Source: Streptomyces sp. NBC_00536 | GTDB lineage: Bacteria > Actinomycetota > Actinomycetes > Streptomycetales > Streptomycetaceae | NCBI RefSeq assembly: GCF_036346295.1 | Contig: NZ_CP107819.1 | Coordinates: 8,246,001 to 8,310,000 of the forward strand | Direction: 5' to 3' | DNA: 64,000 nt | Part shown: positions 1 to 8,627 of the stretch, in pieces | How the letters are laid out: every line of letters begins with the position of its first letter | How positions within the stretch are numbered: position 1 is the first letter of the stretch | Position numbers and translations under genes: made by a program | Notes under the pieces: generated by a model | Database searches by the model: none | What the model was told of the DNA's origin: nothing | Seen by the model: only the letters and a program-made list of their open reading frames with translations

Positions 1-842
1 TCGAGTGCTTCCCTGCCGGAGTTGTCGATGCTCAGGGAGAGCGGCTGCCAGTCGCCGCCTGCTGTGAAGCCGTTTTCCGGCAGCCCCTTCAGCTTGACCT
101 TGGGGCCCGTGTTGGCGGCAGGCAGGTTAGTCACCTGGGATAAGTAGCGGACGCGGTCCGCGGTGCCGCCCTCGGCGGTCGTGGACAGTGTGAAGCGGCT
201 GGGGGCGGCGCCCTTGGCGAACTTCATGCGGAGCTTGAGGTCGAAGATCTCGTTCTGCTTTATGTCGACGTCGGCGATGCTGAGGCTGTAGACCTCTTCG
301 GAGCCGTCGGGTTCGATCTTGTGCCAGCCCCAGGTGCCGGAGGTGTCAGGGGCGTAGACCTCCGCCTGGATGTCGCTGCTCTTCCAGGACAGTGTGTCCT
401 GGGCCCACAGGACCAGCTCGAGCGAGTAGTCGTCAGCGGCCGGGCGGCCCGAGTTGTCGACGTGGAGGGAGAATCCCTGCCAGTCGCTGCCCACCTTGAA
501 CTCGTCGGGCAGTCCGGCGAGTGTCATCTTCGGACCCTGCGCTGCAGCCTGTTCCGGCGTCGCGGGTTTCGCCTGTGGTGTGTCGGCATGCTGACCGGCC
601 CGGGACTCCGGGGTCGGCGGGTGCCCACTGTCCGCCTTCGGAGTCTCACCCGGTGCGACCTGGGCCTTCCCTGGGTCCTGCAGTTCTCCGGCAGCCGCGG
701 CGTCGCCCTTCGGCTCCGCGTCCGGTACGGAGAGCGCCGGGCTTTGTGCCTCGTCGGCCATCGCAGGCGTTGCCATGAGCACTGTCGGTCCGGCTATCGC
801 GGCGGCAGCCACGACGGCCAAGCGCTGTAACTTGAGTTTCAC
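1..842 (-). CDS. Secreted repeat protein, C-terminus cut by window edge
   Basis: The frame is open from a GTG at 842-840 to the window start (280 codons). GGAGGGG lies 10 nt upstream of the GTG. The first 29 residues form a signal peptide: basic start KLKLQR, hydrophobic core, AMA-type cleavage site. A low-complexity Pro/Glu/Ala/Gln linker runs to about residue 103. A module then starts GPKMTLAGLPDEF at about 103 and a second copy, GPKVKLKGLPENG, at about 243. Both share the pattern DWQ-(G/P)-(F/L)-SL-x-(V/I)-DNSGR, so the protein is built of roughly 140-residue beta-rich repeats. A rare TTA codon (143-141, residue 234) suggests bldA-dependent translation. No enzymatic motif is visible; an exported adhesin or envelope protein is an inference. 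Confidence 0.7.
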   Translation of the reverse strand, partial: MKLKLQRLAVVAAAAIAGPTVLMATPAMADEAQSPALSVPDAEPKGDAAAAGELQDPGKAQVAPGETPKADSGHPPTPESRAGQHADTPQAKPATPEQAAAQGPKMTLAGLPDEFKVGSDWQGFSLHVDNSGRPAADDYSLELVLWAQDTLSWKSSDIQAEVYAPDTSGTWGWHKIEPDGSEEVYSLSIADVDIKQNEIFDLKLRMKFAKGAAPSRFTLSTTAEGGTADRVRYLSQVTNLPAANTGPKVKLKGLPENGFTAGGDWQPLSLSIDNSGREAL

Positions 843-1508
843 GTCTGTTCGTCCCCTCCGTGGAGCCCAGGTGCGCAGCGCGGAGCGCGCATCCCCCCAG
901 GGCTAACCCCAATATCATTTTGAACATGCTCAGGCTAACGGTGCGGTTGGGGCTCCGTGTGGAAACGGCCGCGCCAATTTCATGGAGGCGCTCTGGCTGG
1001 ATTCATCGATGTGCGGCACTTCTGACCGAGCCAGAGCCCCTTCATCGCAGACAGCTGAATTACTTGTAACAGACTCGGCCACCACCCACTCACCTCAGTG
1101 GCCCGGCCCGGCCCGGCCCGCCCCGCGCCGTACCTGTGAGTTCCGGACCTCGGTACACCGCGGGCAGGGAGTGGTGGTCCTCTGGTCTGTTACCAGTAAT
1201 TGAGAGTGTGGCTGCGCATGGGGGCCGATACCCACCGGTGCACGGCGGAGGAAGGCTGAGACGGACCCTCTGAAGGCACCACGTACCTGAGCCTGAGCCT
1301 CCGGGTGGGAGCGCTGCCTCGGCCCTCGTGCTGGACCTAACGTCAGATCAGTTCACGGAGTCACAGCCCAGCAGGCCCCGTACAGCGCCGCAGACGCCGG
1401 CATCGCGAAGCTCGGCGCACCGGGAGGTGAGATGCGCGGGCAGGGAGGCTGGGCTTCACTGGAAGGAGGAGAAGGAGCCGGAACGCAGCCGCTCGAGGAG
1501 GGTCGGCC
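843..1508. other. Divergent intergenic region, no gene seen
   Basis: This 666-bp stretch separates the minus-strand secreted protein from the plus-strand FAD oxidase, so it must hold both promoters. Short open frames on both strands lack ribosome sites and coding character. The only clear structure is the long inverted repeat at 1058-1201, listed separately. An AT-richer patch near 905-930 could hold the promoter of the secreted protein. Confidence 0.5.
1058..1201. repeat. 17-bp inverted repeat pair with TTACnnGTAA cores
   Basis: Arms at 1058-1074 (AATTACTTGTAACAGAC) and 1185-1201 (GTCTGTTACCAGTAATT) match at 16 of 17 positions as reverse complements. Weaker matching (CCACCAC / GTGGTGG) continues inward. 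Each arm contains the small palindrome TTAC-NN-GTAA. The pair could be two operators for one regulator in the divergent promoter region, or the ends of a 144-bp MITE-like element. No coding sequence lies between them. Confidence 0.5.
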
Positions 1509-3872
1509 ATGGGCTCGGATAGCACCTTCGACGGCCCCTGGACGCGCAAGCACGACGATCCGCAGGCCCCGCACATCGCCCAGGCATACGAGACCGTCTA
1601 CCCGACGTCGCTCCAGGATCTCATCGCCCTGTGCCGGGACCGTCCGCCGGACCGGCACCTTAAGGCCGCGGGCTCGCACTGGGCTCTGTCCGATGCCGCC
1701 ATCAGCGACGACATCTTCCTTGAGACCAACGACCCGACCGGCATCCACAACGCCATGGCACGGACCCTCACCACCGTCGTTCCCGGATGTCTCAGCGACG
1801 AATACCTCGCGTACAAGCACCAGACCGAAGGGGAGCTGCAGACGTACCTCTTCCACGTCGAGGCCGGCAAGCGCATCCACCAGGCGTACGCGGAGATGGA
1901 CCAGCCCACCAACAGCGGGGACCTCTCGACACTCGCCGGAGTCATGCAGGCGCGGTTCGGCGAGCAGTACGGCGGCGCCCGGTACCGCGGGCCCTGGGCG
2001 TTCCGAACGCTGGGCGGCGCGGGCGGCCAGACCGTCGTCGGAGCGCTGAGCACCGGCACCCACGGCGGGGACTGGGACCGCCCGCCGCTGGCCGACGCGG
2101 TGGTCGCCCTGCACCTGGTCACCGACGGCGGACGGCACTACTGGATCGAGCCCGCACCCGGCGACGGACCGCAGCTCACGGACGACGTCAAGCTGAAACA
2201 CCTCTACGGGGTCGACGACTTCGGAGGCCCGTTCAATTTCGCGATCATCCGCGACAGCGACGTCTTCGACGCCGTCCTGGTGTCCGTCGGCCGGTTCGGC
2301 GTCGTCTACTCCGTCGTCCTGAGCGCCGTACCCCAGTACGTACTGCACCACCGGCGCCGGCTGCACGTCTGGCAGGACATCAAGAGACAGGTCAAGGACC
2401 CCGCCGGGCCGCTGTACAGCGAGCCGGCCGAGCCCGGCGCCGTCTGCCGGTTCCTGCAGGTCGCCGTCTGCCTCACCCCGCACGGCGGCTTCAGCAGGAA
2501 CCTGGCCGGCATCACGAAATTCTGGGAGGTCCCCGCGCCCGCCGTGATGCCGGGACGGGCCGAGCGCGTCGGCGACGTCATCGGGCTCGACGACCGCACC
2601 CAGTCGCCGCTGTTCGCCCACGCCGGATCCAGCCATGCCTACGCACCCGACCCCGACCATCCCGGACCGTCGATGCTCGAGAAGGCGTGCACGGACCCGG
2701 GATTCATCTGGGGGCTGCTCGATTCGACGATCACCGAGATCGCCGCCTTCGTGAACAGCAACGGCACCGTGGTCAGCGAGAGCATCGCCGCCGTCGCCAT
2801 CGCCGGCGGCACCGGCCTCCTGATCCTCTGTCCGGCCCTGCTCGCGCTTCTCGCCCTCCTCGCGGCACTCCACAACGCCACCGGCGACCACCCCAGGCTC
2901 GGCGAGACCATGGAGAAGATCAAGAACGCCGTGCTGGCGCCGAACGACCCCGACCCCGCGCGACGGGCCGCAGGGGTCTTCGTCTGGCAGGTCATCGCCT
3001 ACACGGTGTTCTCGTCGGAGCAGAAGGACCAGGACTACGACGCCATCAGCTACGCCATGATGGACACTCACGACTACCTCGACGTGGCGTGCAATGTGAA
3101 CGTCGACTCGGTGGAGGTCTTCTTCGACGCCCTCGACGACCGGGTCATCGCCTTCGTCGACGCGCTCATCGCCTACGAGGTGATGCAGGAGTTCCAGGGG
3201 AAGGCGTTCTTCGGATACGCGTCGCTGCGGTTCTCCCCACGCTCCCGGGCGCTCCTGGGCATGCAGAAGTTCGACCGCACCTGCTCGGTGGAGGTGTCCT
3301 GCCTACGGGACGTCACCGGCAGCCAGGAGCTGATCGACTACGCCGTCGCACTGGCCCGTAACCCGAACATGAACGCGATCCTGCACTGGGGGCAGCGCAA
3401 CGACTACCAGCGCGCCGAAGTCGAGCGGGTCTTCGGCGACAGCGCCCTGAACCCCGGCGGCGACCTGGGACTCTGGCGCCAGGCCCTCGCCCGGTTGACG
3501 GACAACGGTCGGCGCAACGGCTTCACCAGCACTTTCACCCGGCGGACCGGGCTTGAGGTGGTGGTGCCGCGCGTCAGCGGTTTCAGCGTCGCCCCGGCGA
3601 CCGCGTCGATCGGCGCCGCCGTCACCGTCGCCTGGAACTGCACCTTCAATCCCGACGCAACCGCCGTTTACCTGAGGATCGCCGCGCCGAACGGCGCCCA
3701 CCTCGTCGACGGTGCCGTGGCGCTGACCGGGACCCATACCTTCCGGGCCGACCAGACCGGAACCTACGAGGTGACGGTCTTCGCCACCCTGCCGGCGCCG
3801 GATGGCCTGCCAGCGCCGGACGGCACCACCGAACGCGGCGAAGCCCGTACCGCTTTCGTGACCGTGAGCTGA
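1509..3872 (+). CDS. FAD-binding (PCMH/VAO-type) oxidoreductase with C-terminal Ig-like domain
   Basis: 787 aa. The ATG follows AGGAGGG with good spacing. Residues 30-250 look like the FAD-binding domain of the D-arabinono-lactone oxidase/alditol oxidase group. The stretch HLKAAGSHWALSD places His57 where family members often bind FAD covalently, and GALSTGTHGGDWDRP (about 180-195) is the second FAD-contact segment. A strongly hydrophobic stretch at about 420-455 is unusual and may be a membrane helix. The last 100 residues (PRVSGFSVAPATASIGAAV...) form a predicted Ig-like beta-sandwich, suggesting binding to a surface or polymer. There is no N-terminal signal peptide. The protein is longer than the usual 420-530 aa of the family. 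The substrate is unknown. The next gene is convergent and only 29 bp away. Confidence 0.75.
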   Translation: MGSDSTFDGPWTRKHDDPQAPHIAQAYETVYPTSLQDLIALCRDRPPDRHLKAAGSHWALSDAAISDDIFLETNDPTGIHNAMARTLTTVVPGCLSDEYLAYKHQTEGELQTYLFHVEAGKRIHQAYAEMDQPTNSGDLSTLAGVMQARFGEQYGGARYRGPWAFRTLGGAGGQTVVGALSTGTHGGDWDRPPLADAVVALHLVTDGGRHYWIEPAPGDGPQLTDDVKLKHLYGVDDFGGPFNFAIIRDSDVFDAVLVSVGRFGVVYSVVLSAVPQYVLHHRRRLHVWQDIKRQVKDPAGPLYSEPAEPGAVCRFLQVAVCLTPHGGFSRNLAGITKFWEVPAPAVMPGRAERVGDVIGLDDRTQSPLFAHAGSSHAYAPDPDHPGPSMLEKACTDPGFIWGLLDSTITEIAAFVNSNGTVVSESIAAVAIAGGTGLLILCPALLALLALLAALHNATGDHPRLGETMEKIKNAVLAPNDPDPARRAAGVFVWQVIAYTVFSSEQKDQDYDAISYAMMDTHDYLDVACNVNVDSVEVFFDALDDRVIAFVDALIAYEVMQEFQGKAFFGYASLRFSPRSRALLGMQKFDRTCSVEVSCLRDVTGSQELIDYAVALARNPNMNAILHWGQRNDYQRAEVERVFGDSALNPGGDLGLWRQALARLTDNGRRNGFTSTFTRRTGLEVVVPRVSGFSVAPATASIGAAVTVAWNCTFNPDATAVYLRIAAPNGAHLVDGAVALTGTHTFRADQTGTYEVTVFATLPAPDGLPAPDGTTERGEARTAFVTVS

Positions 3873-3901
3873 ACGGGCTGGTGAACCGAGCCGCCGGATC
3901 C

Positions 3902-4333
3902 TCAGCCCTCCGGAAGCGTGAAGTCGTACGGGTTCCCGGTGGCGATGGGATTCGTCGCGGGGTCGTGGCACACACACGAGAGGGTCATCCCGAGGTAGTA
4001 GGGCCCGATGAAGCTCCCTGGGGGCTTGTGGGAGTCCAGGGTGACGGTCAGGCCCTGCCCGGCGACGAAGTCCGTCGACCGGTTCTCCGCCACGGGCGAC
4101 TGCCACTCTGTGTCCCCGCTGAACTTCCACTCCAGCGCGATCTGCCACCGCTCGCCCTCGACCACCACGAGCGGAGCCGTTGCCGGGGACGAGTGGGGCG
4201 GTACCGCGTAGCGGGCGTCGGCCGTGTCGGAACCAGTGATCACGAAGCTCTGCAGCAGCACCGCCCCGGGCAACGTCATCTCGTCGCATTCGGCGACCGT
4301 GATGCTCCATGGCCCGTAGAACGTCTCCGGCAT
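3902..4333 (-). CDS. Small hypothetical protein convergent with the FAD oxidase
   Basis: 143 aa. The ATG at 4333-4331 is preceded by GAGGTGA 6 nt upstream. The sequence has no signal peptide or membrane segment. It alternates hydrophobic and polar residues with many aromatic residues, consistent with a small all-beta fold. I do not recognise the family. It ends 29 bp from the stop of the FAD oxidase on the opposite strand; a functional link is only a guess. Confidence 0.6.
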   Translation of the reverse strand: MPETFYGPWSITVAECDEMTLPGAVLLQSFVITGSDTADARYAVPPHSSPATAPLVVVEGERWQIALEWKFSGDTEWQSPVAENRSTDFVAGQGLTVTLDSHKPPGSFIGPYYLGMTLSCVCHDPATNPIATGNPYDFTLPEG

Positions 4334-4488
4334 GATGGTGGATCACCTCGTACGGTCGGCCACCGTGACCTCCGCGGGGGCGCATCCCTCCGCGCAGTCC
4401 TCATCAGCAGCCAAACACGATTCCGGTACACCGGCAACACGGCCAGCCGGTGTCCGTACCCGCGCCGTGCCCGTACCAGGCCGGGTCG

Positions 4489-6594
4489 TCAGGCGGGCTG
4501 GGCAGTGATGGTGCAGAGGCGTTTGGTGGCCCGGGTCAGGGCCACGTACAAGTCCCTTTCCCCGCCGGGGCGGGCCGCGATGATGTCCTCGGGGTTCATG
4601 ACGACGACCCCGTCGAACTCCAGGCCGCGGGCTTCGGACGCCGGCACGATGCGTGCGTGGTGGGCGATGCCCCCGGCCATCAGCTCGCTCACCCTGGTGT
4701 CCGCGCAGATCACTCCCAGCAGCTCGCCCGGGTACGCGGTGCTCTGGGCGCGGAGTTCCTGAACGACCGCGGTGACCAGCCCGTCCGGAGGTGTGGTCAC
4801 GGTGCGGGGGCTTTCACCGCTTCGCAGTGACCGTGTGGGCTTCTGGTCCGGAGCGATCCGCGTGAGCAGGTCCCGGACGCTCTCCAGGATCTCCTGCGTG
4901 GTGCGGTAGCTGACGGTCAGGTGGTGCAGCTTGAACCGCGGCCCGAGGTGGGGGCTCAGTGCTTCCTTCCAGTCGCGTGCCGTCGCGACCGGGCCCGCCT
5001 GGGCGAAGTCACCCACCAGTGTCATCGCCCTGGCCGGGCAGCGGCGGACGATCATCCGCCACTGCATGGCGGTCAGTTCCTGCGCCTCGTCGACGACGAC
5101 GTGCCCGTACGTCCGCTCCGGGGGCCCGTCGACCAGGCTCGCCGCCTCGTCCAGCAACGGCACATCGGCCTCGGTCCAGGTCCACGGGGCGTCCTGACCG
5201 CGCAGCAGAAGGGACCGCTCCTGCGCGGTCAGGCGGGGCAGGTACTCGGCGAGAGCGTCGGCGTTCGTCAGGAGCGCCTGCACGAGGTCGCCGGGTGCCA
5301 GCCGCGGCCACAGGACCTCGACCGCTCGGTCGACGTCGGCGTCGTCGAGGAGGTCGGCTCGGAGGGCGTCCAGGTCCAGCTCGTGGACCGGGCCAGGGTC
5401 GGCCGCACCTTCGGTACGGCGCTGGGCGGCTCCTGTGAACCGGTCGAGGTCCAGGCCCGTCATCCTTTCGGCATCGGCGTCGATCTGCTCCAGGAGGTCG
5501 CCCATGTCCCGTTGCATCGCGTTGGTGACGGCGTCGACCAGGAGTTCGGTGAACACCTGGCGCGCGGGGTTGTGCCCCGGTGCGGCTGCCGCGGCGGCGT
5601 CGCGTGCCGCGGCGACCTCCTCGCCGGACAGGTGTACGAGTTCCCGTCCGACCCGCACGCTGAAGTCACCGGCGGGGGCCTGGTGGGCGCGGAGCAGGGC
5701 GTCCAAGGCGTCGGCGAGGTCGGAACTGCCCTTGAGACGCGCCGTATCGAACGTGTCCACGGTGTCCGCCATGTCCAACGTGTCCGAGGACACTCCGGCC
5801 AGTTCCCGGCAGGTCGCCAGAACGACGTCGTTCTCTCCGAGCGAGGGAAGGACCTGCGAGATGTAGTCGAGGAACCGGGCGTTCGGGCCCACCACCAGGA
5901 CACCCTCCTCCGCGGCGCGCGGGAACGCGTACAGGACGTAGGCCGCCCGGTGCAGGGCGACCACCGTCTTGCCGGTGCCGGGCCCGCCCTGCACCACGGT
6001 CACCCCGCGGTGGGCGGAGCGGACGATCTGGTCCTGCTCGGCCTGCAGCGTCGCGACGGCCGCGTGCATCCTGCCCGTACGCCGTGCCGACAGAGCCTCC
6101 GTCAACGGGCCGTCCCCGACGACGTCCTCGTCGGTCGGGGCGGTCCCGTCCAGCAGTTCGTCGCTCACCGAGATGACCGTGCGCTCCTCCAGGCGCAGGT
6201 GCCGGCGCCGCCGCAGGCCCATCGGGTGGACCGGTGTCGCCTCGTAGAAGGGCCGCGCCGCCTTCGCGCGCCAGTCCACGAGCAGAGGCAGGTCATCGTC
6301 CTCCGTGTGCAGTCCGATCCGCCCGATGCGCAGGGCCGTGCCGTCCGTCCAGTCGATGCGCCCGAAGACCAGCCCTCTTTCGGCGCCCTCCAGCCGGCCG
6401 ATTTCCTTGGCCAGGCGCTCGGCGGCGATTTCTCTCTCGTATGCCTCACCGGCGCTTTCCGCCGGTGCCTTCAGCACACTCGCCCGGTGTACTCGCGCCT
6501 CGGAAAGCCGCTCGGTGAGCAACTCATACAGGGAGGACACATAATCCCGCTCTGAGTCAAGTGCACGCGCAGCGGGGTCATTCATCTTTGACAA
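4489..6594 (-). CDS. helR: HelR/HelD-type RNA polymerase-recycling superfamily I helicase
   Basis: About 701 aa. I chose the TTG at 6594-6592 because AAAGGAG sits 7 nt upstream; ATG 6585 (MNDPAARALDSERDYV) is the alternative, and the frame is open to 6633. The N-terminus (residues 4-75) is a charged helical hairpin like the one HelD pushes into the polymerase secondary channel. UvrD/Rep-type motifs follow: Walker A GGPGTGKT at about 203-210, Walker B VVVDEAQE, motif III VGDFAQ, motif VI VALTRATK. HelD/HelR ATPases release RNA polymerase from DNA. Streptomyces HelR also displaces rifamycins and confers resistance (family knowledge). The length and lack of UvrD accessory domains favour HelR over a repair helicase. 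A palindrome at 6645-6662 lies about 50 bp upstream. Confidence 0.85.
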   Translation of the reverse strand: MSKMNDPAARALDSERDYVSSLYELLTERLSEARVHRASVLKAPAESAGEAYEREIAAERLAKEIGRLEGAERGLVFGRIDWTDGTALRIGRIGLHTEDDDLPLLVDWRAKAARPFYEATPVHPMGLRRRRHLRLEERTVISVSDELLDGTAPTDEDVVGDGPLTEALSARRTGRMHAAVATLQAEQDQIVRSAHRGVTVVQGGPGTGKTVVALHRAAYVLYAFPRAAEEGVLVVGPNARFLDYISQVLPSLGENDVVLATCRELAGVSSDTLDMADTVDTFDTARLKGSSDLADALDALLRAHQAPAGDFSVRVGRELVHLSGEEVAAARDAAAAAAPGHNPARQVFTELLVDAVTNAMQRDMGDLLEQIDADAERMTGLDLDRFTGAAQRRTEGAADPGPVHELDLDALRADLLDDADVDRAVEVLWPRLAPGDLVQALLTNADALAEYLPRLTAQERSLLLRGQDAPWTWTEADVPLLDEAASLVDGPPERTYGHVVVDEAQELTAMQWRMIVRRCPARAMTLVGDFAQAGPVATARDWKEALSPHLGPRFKLHHLTVSYRTTQEILESVRDLLTRIAPDQKPTRSLRSGESPRTVTTPPDGLVTAVVQELRAQSTAYPGELLGVICADTRVSELMAGGIAHHARIVPASEARGLEFDGVVVMNPEDIIAARPGGERDLYVALTRATKRLCTITAQPA

Positions 6595-6644
6595 CAGGGG
6601 GCTCCTTTGATTCGAGCCACACCATACGATCAAAGTTCCTTGAA

Positions 6645-6662
6645 GGTAAGTCTTGACTTACC
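6645..6662. promoter_or_regulatory. 18-bp palindrome upstream of the HelR-like helicase gene
   Basis: GGTAAGTC-TT-GACTTACC is a perfect 8+8 inverted repeat with a 2-bp spacer, about 50 bp upstream of the TTG start. A weak promoter (TTACCT, 17 bp, TATGGT on the minus strand) would overlap it, as a repressor or activator site would. Known helR genes are linked to the rifamycin-associated element; as I remember that element, this site does not match it, so the regulator is unassigned. Confidence 0.45.
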
Positions 6663-6702
6663 TGGCAAGCCATGTCCCTACGGCGTATGGCGCTCCATGC
6701 AT

Positions 6703-6730
6703 TCCGTTGTTCCGTTGTTCCGTTGTTCCG
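6703..6730. repeat. Short tandem repeat, 8-bp unit x3.5
   Basis: TCCGTTGT occurs three times head to tail at 6703-6726, followed by TCCG. The palindrome ATATCGATAT (6732-6741) follows directly. The patch is AT-rich for this genome and lies between the helicase promoter and the end of the VOC gene. Confidence 0.6.
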
Positions 6731-6821
6731 TATATCGATATCGCTAATTGTGCTCCCGATGTCGGCCTGCTTTATGGCGAGCCCGGCCTTTGATGCCGGC
6801 GATGTTTTGCCGCGCTCCATC

Positions 6822-7262
6822 TCAGCGCAGTTGCTCGGCCAGTCCGACGATGATGCCCTCCGGGCCGCGGACGTAGCAGAGGAGATAGCTGTCCTCGAAC
6901 CGGGCGATCTCGCCGACGAGCTCGGCGCCGTGAGGGCGCAGGCGGGCAACGGTGTCCTCGATGTCGTCTACGGCGAACATGACGCGGTGCGTGCCCAGGA
7001 CGTTGTGAGGCCGGTTGCGCGGCCCGGCGCTGGTCGCCGCGGGGGTGCGGTACTTCGCCAGCTCGAGCCGGCTGTGACCGTCCGGGGTCCGGACCATCGC
7101 GATGTCACAGTGGACGCCGTCGAGTCCGGTGCACTGGTCGGCTACGAGGCCCTCGACCTCCCCCCTGCCCTCCAGCTCCATACCGAGTTCCACGAAGAAC
7201 GCGATCGCGGCATCCATGTCCTCGACGACGATGCCGACGTTGTCCATCCGCTGAATCGCCAT
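6822..7262 (-). CDS. VOC (glyoxalase/bleomycin-resistance fold) family protein
   Basis: 146 aa from ATG 7262 (MAIQRMDNVGIVVEDMDAAI), preceded by AAGGAG with 8 nt spacing; the frame is open upstream but without coding character. It has two beta-alpha-beta-beta-beta modules. The first begins with the classic DNVGIVVEDMDAAIAFF strand-helix. The second contains HRVMFAVDDIEDTVARL, and a Glu near the C-terminus (RGPEGIIVGLAEQL) is a usual metal ligand. VOC proteins are metal-dependent lyases, dioxygenases or binding proteins; the substrate here cannot be told. It is a separate transcription unit from the helicase. Confidence 0.8.
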   Translation of the reverse strand: MAIQRMDNVGIVVEDMDAAIAFFVELGMELEGRGEVEGLVADQCTGLDGVHCDIAMVRTPDGHSRLELAKYRTPAATSAGPRNRPHNVLGTHRVMFAVDDIEDTVARLRPHGAELVGEIARFEDSYLLCYVRGPEGIIVGLAEQLR

Positions 7263-7538
7263 GCTGGCATCTCCTTCTTCCTCGCGCGGCCGATGGTGGC
7301 CGCTGATGTCCCTGGGACGGAACCGGTGGCACGTTATCGACATCCATAGACCGCCGGATTCCGAAAAGCCGGATCGCGCCCCAGCACCGCTCCGGGGCCC
7401 GCCGTGAGCTGGGAGGGTGCTGCTCGTACGAGGACCCTCGTACGGGGTTTCCTGGACCCAGATCCGGCGAGTCGTGCCGTACACCTTCCCTTTCCCAAGG
7501 CTGAACGATCCCGCATGCTCCGCCTGCGCGCCCGGTGG

Positions 7539-8231
7539 CTACAAACCCGGAAGGGAATCGAAACAGGCAGCGGTGACCTCAAGTGCCGCAGTGAGCGAGG
7601 ACACCTCACGCCGGAACCCGCCCGGGGTCATGGTCACTCGATAGCGCCCTTCCTCCAGGGGCCAGATCTTCGCAAGGCCCGACTCCGACTCGAATGGCGT
7701 CCGGCACAGAATCAGACTCCCGTGGCTGATATCGGGCCAGAACTTCCGCAGGTCAGGGTGTGCGTGAGCCGCCTGAAGGAGCGGTCGAGCAGGCAGGTGC
7801 CACTCGCTGGAAAGGAGCTGGCGCCACTTCACAGGAGTGGGGTCGCCATCCTCGAACGCCTGCGCCAGCTCGCTCCAGCTCATGAACGGAAAGCGGTCGC
7901 GCAGCTCCCGCAGACTGCCGCCTCGGCGCCACAAATGCGCGACTCCCACCGCGGCGACGAGGTCGTTCGTCCACCCCTCCGACGAAACGAAGACACGGTG
8001 GCGACGAATCCGTACGGAGAAGGAATCCTCCGCGCAGGGGGAAACGACAACCCACCCCCGATCGGTACTCACCTCGGCGCCGACGTCCCATCCCGAGTGG
8101 GTCCGCACCTCGCCCAAATCGAAGCCCTGAGCCAGTGCGATGCGCTCGATACCCCGGACCAGACCCGCCGGCGACGCTGCATCAGGATCAGCCACGCCCC
8201 GCGGCTCCGCCTCGTGACCACCTGTTGTCAT
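7539..8231 (-). CDS. DUF6193-like protein
   Basis: 230 aa from ATG 8231. Conserved-looking blocks are DLVAAVGVAHLWRRGGSLRELRDRFPFM and, later, W..LL.SEW...RPLLQAAHAHPDLRKFWPDISHGSL. The second resembles the C-terminal pattern I associate with DUF6193 (labelled natural-product biosynthesis protein in Streptomyces). It has no signal peptide or membrane segment and is rich in Trp and charged residues. The biochemical role is unknown. The family assignment is from memory of the pattern, so moderate. Confidence 0.6.
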   Translation of the reverse strand: MTTGGHEAEPRGVADPDAASPAGLVRGIERIALAQGFDLGEVRTHSGWDVGAEVSTDRGWVVVSPCAEDSFSVRIRRHRVFVSSEGWTNDLVAAVGVAHLWRRGGSLRELRDRFPFMSWSELAQAFEDGDPTPVKWRQLLSSEWHLPARPLLQAAHAHPDLRKFWPDISHGSLILCRTPFESESGLAKIWPLEEGRYRVTMTPGGFRREVSSLTAALEVTAACFDSLPGL

Positions 8232-8419
8232 GCCCGCCCCCGTGATTGAGATGCCTTACGCGGACACGATATGCCGCTCCGAATCGGCATCGCCCACGTC
8301 ACCTCAGCAGGGGATGGCCCCTGAGACCGCGTTCGAGATCTGCCGTATCCCGCGGCTGGAGGAGTCGCTGGGCCTTGCGTGAGTAGTTCTGGGGGTGGGT
8401 ATCGGGCCATGACCCCACC
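8232..8419. other. Intergenic, no gene seen
   Basis: Together with the transposase scrap at 8420-8593 this makes a 395-bp stretch without an intact gene. No promoter, terminator or coding signal could be picked out in this part. It may be flanking debris of the inserted and decayed IS element. Confidence 0.4.
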
Positions 8420-8593
8420 CTCGCCTGGATCACCGCCCATCGGCGCCCGGCCCGGGGCTACGAAACCAGTCCGGCCCGCTCCGAGACCATGATCTGCTGG
8501 GCAATGATCGGCATCATGGTCCGTGGACTTACCCGAGGCCGACTGGCCACGCGAGCAGGGCCCCGTCCCCTCTCGACCGCTCCTGGCCCCTGA
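8420..8593 (+). pseudogene. IS5-family transposase C-terminal remnant
   Basis: 58 codons ending in TGA 8591-8593 read LAWITAHRRPARGYET..., followed by RSETMICWAMIGIMVRGLTR. This is recognisably the C-terminal end of IS5-type transposases, whose family form is fxWlvrhRRLARDYE...seaMirxAmixxMxRRL. No start codon, DDE catalytic residues or terminal inverted repeats remain. It is a dead scrap left by an old insertion. Confidence 0.6.
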
Positions 8594-8627
8594 CTGCCTC
8601 GAATGAGCTGTCTGGTTGGATTCGAAC

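Noticed and set aside
1353-3071. 572-codon open frame antisense to the FAD oxidase
   Set aside because: Val/Gly/Arg/Asp-rich composition without domains or ribosome site; a shadow of the plus-strand gene, as is usual at this GC content.
6645-6662. Rifamycin-associated element (RAE)
   Set aside because: The dyad is GGTAAGTC/GACTTACC and does not resemble the GGGGCTT-type element I remember; not enough to call it.
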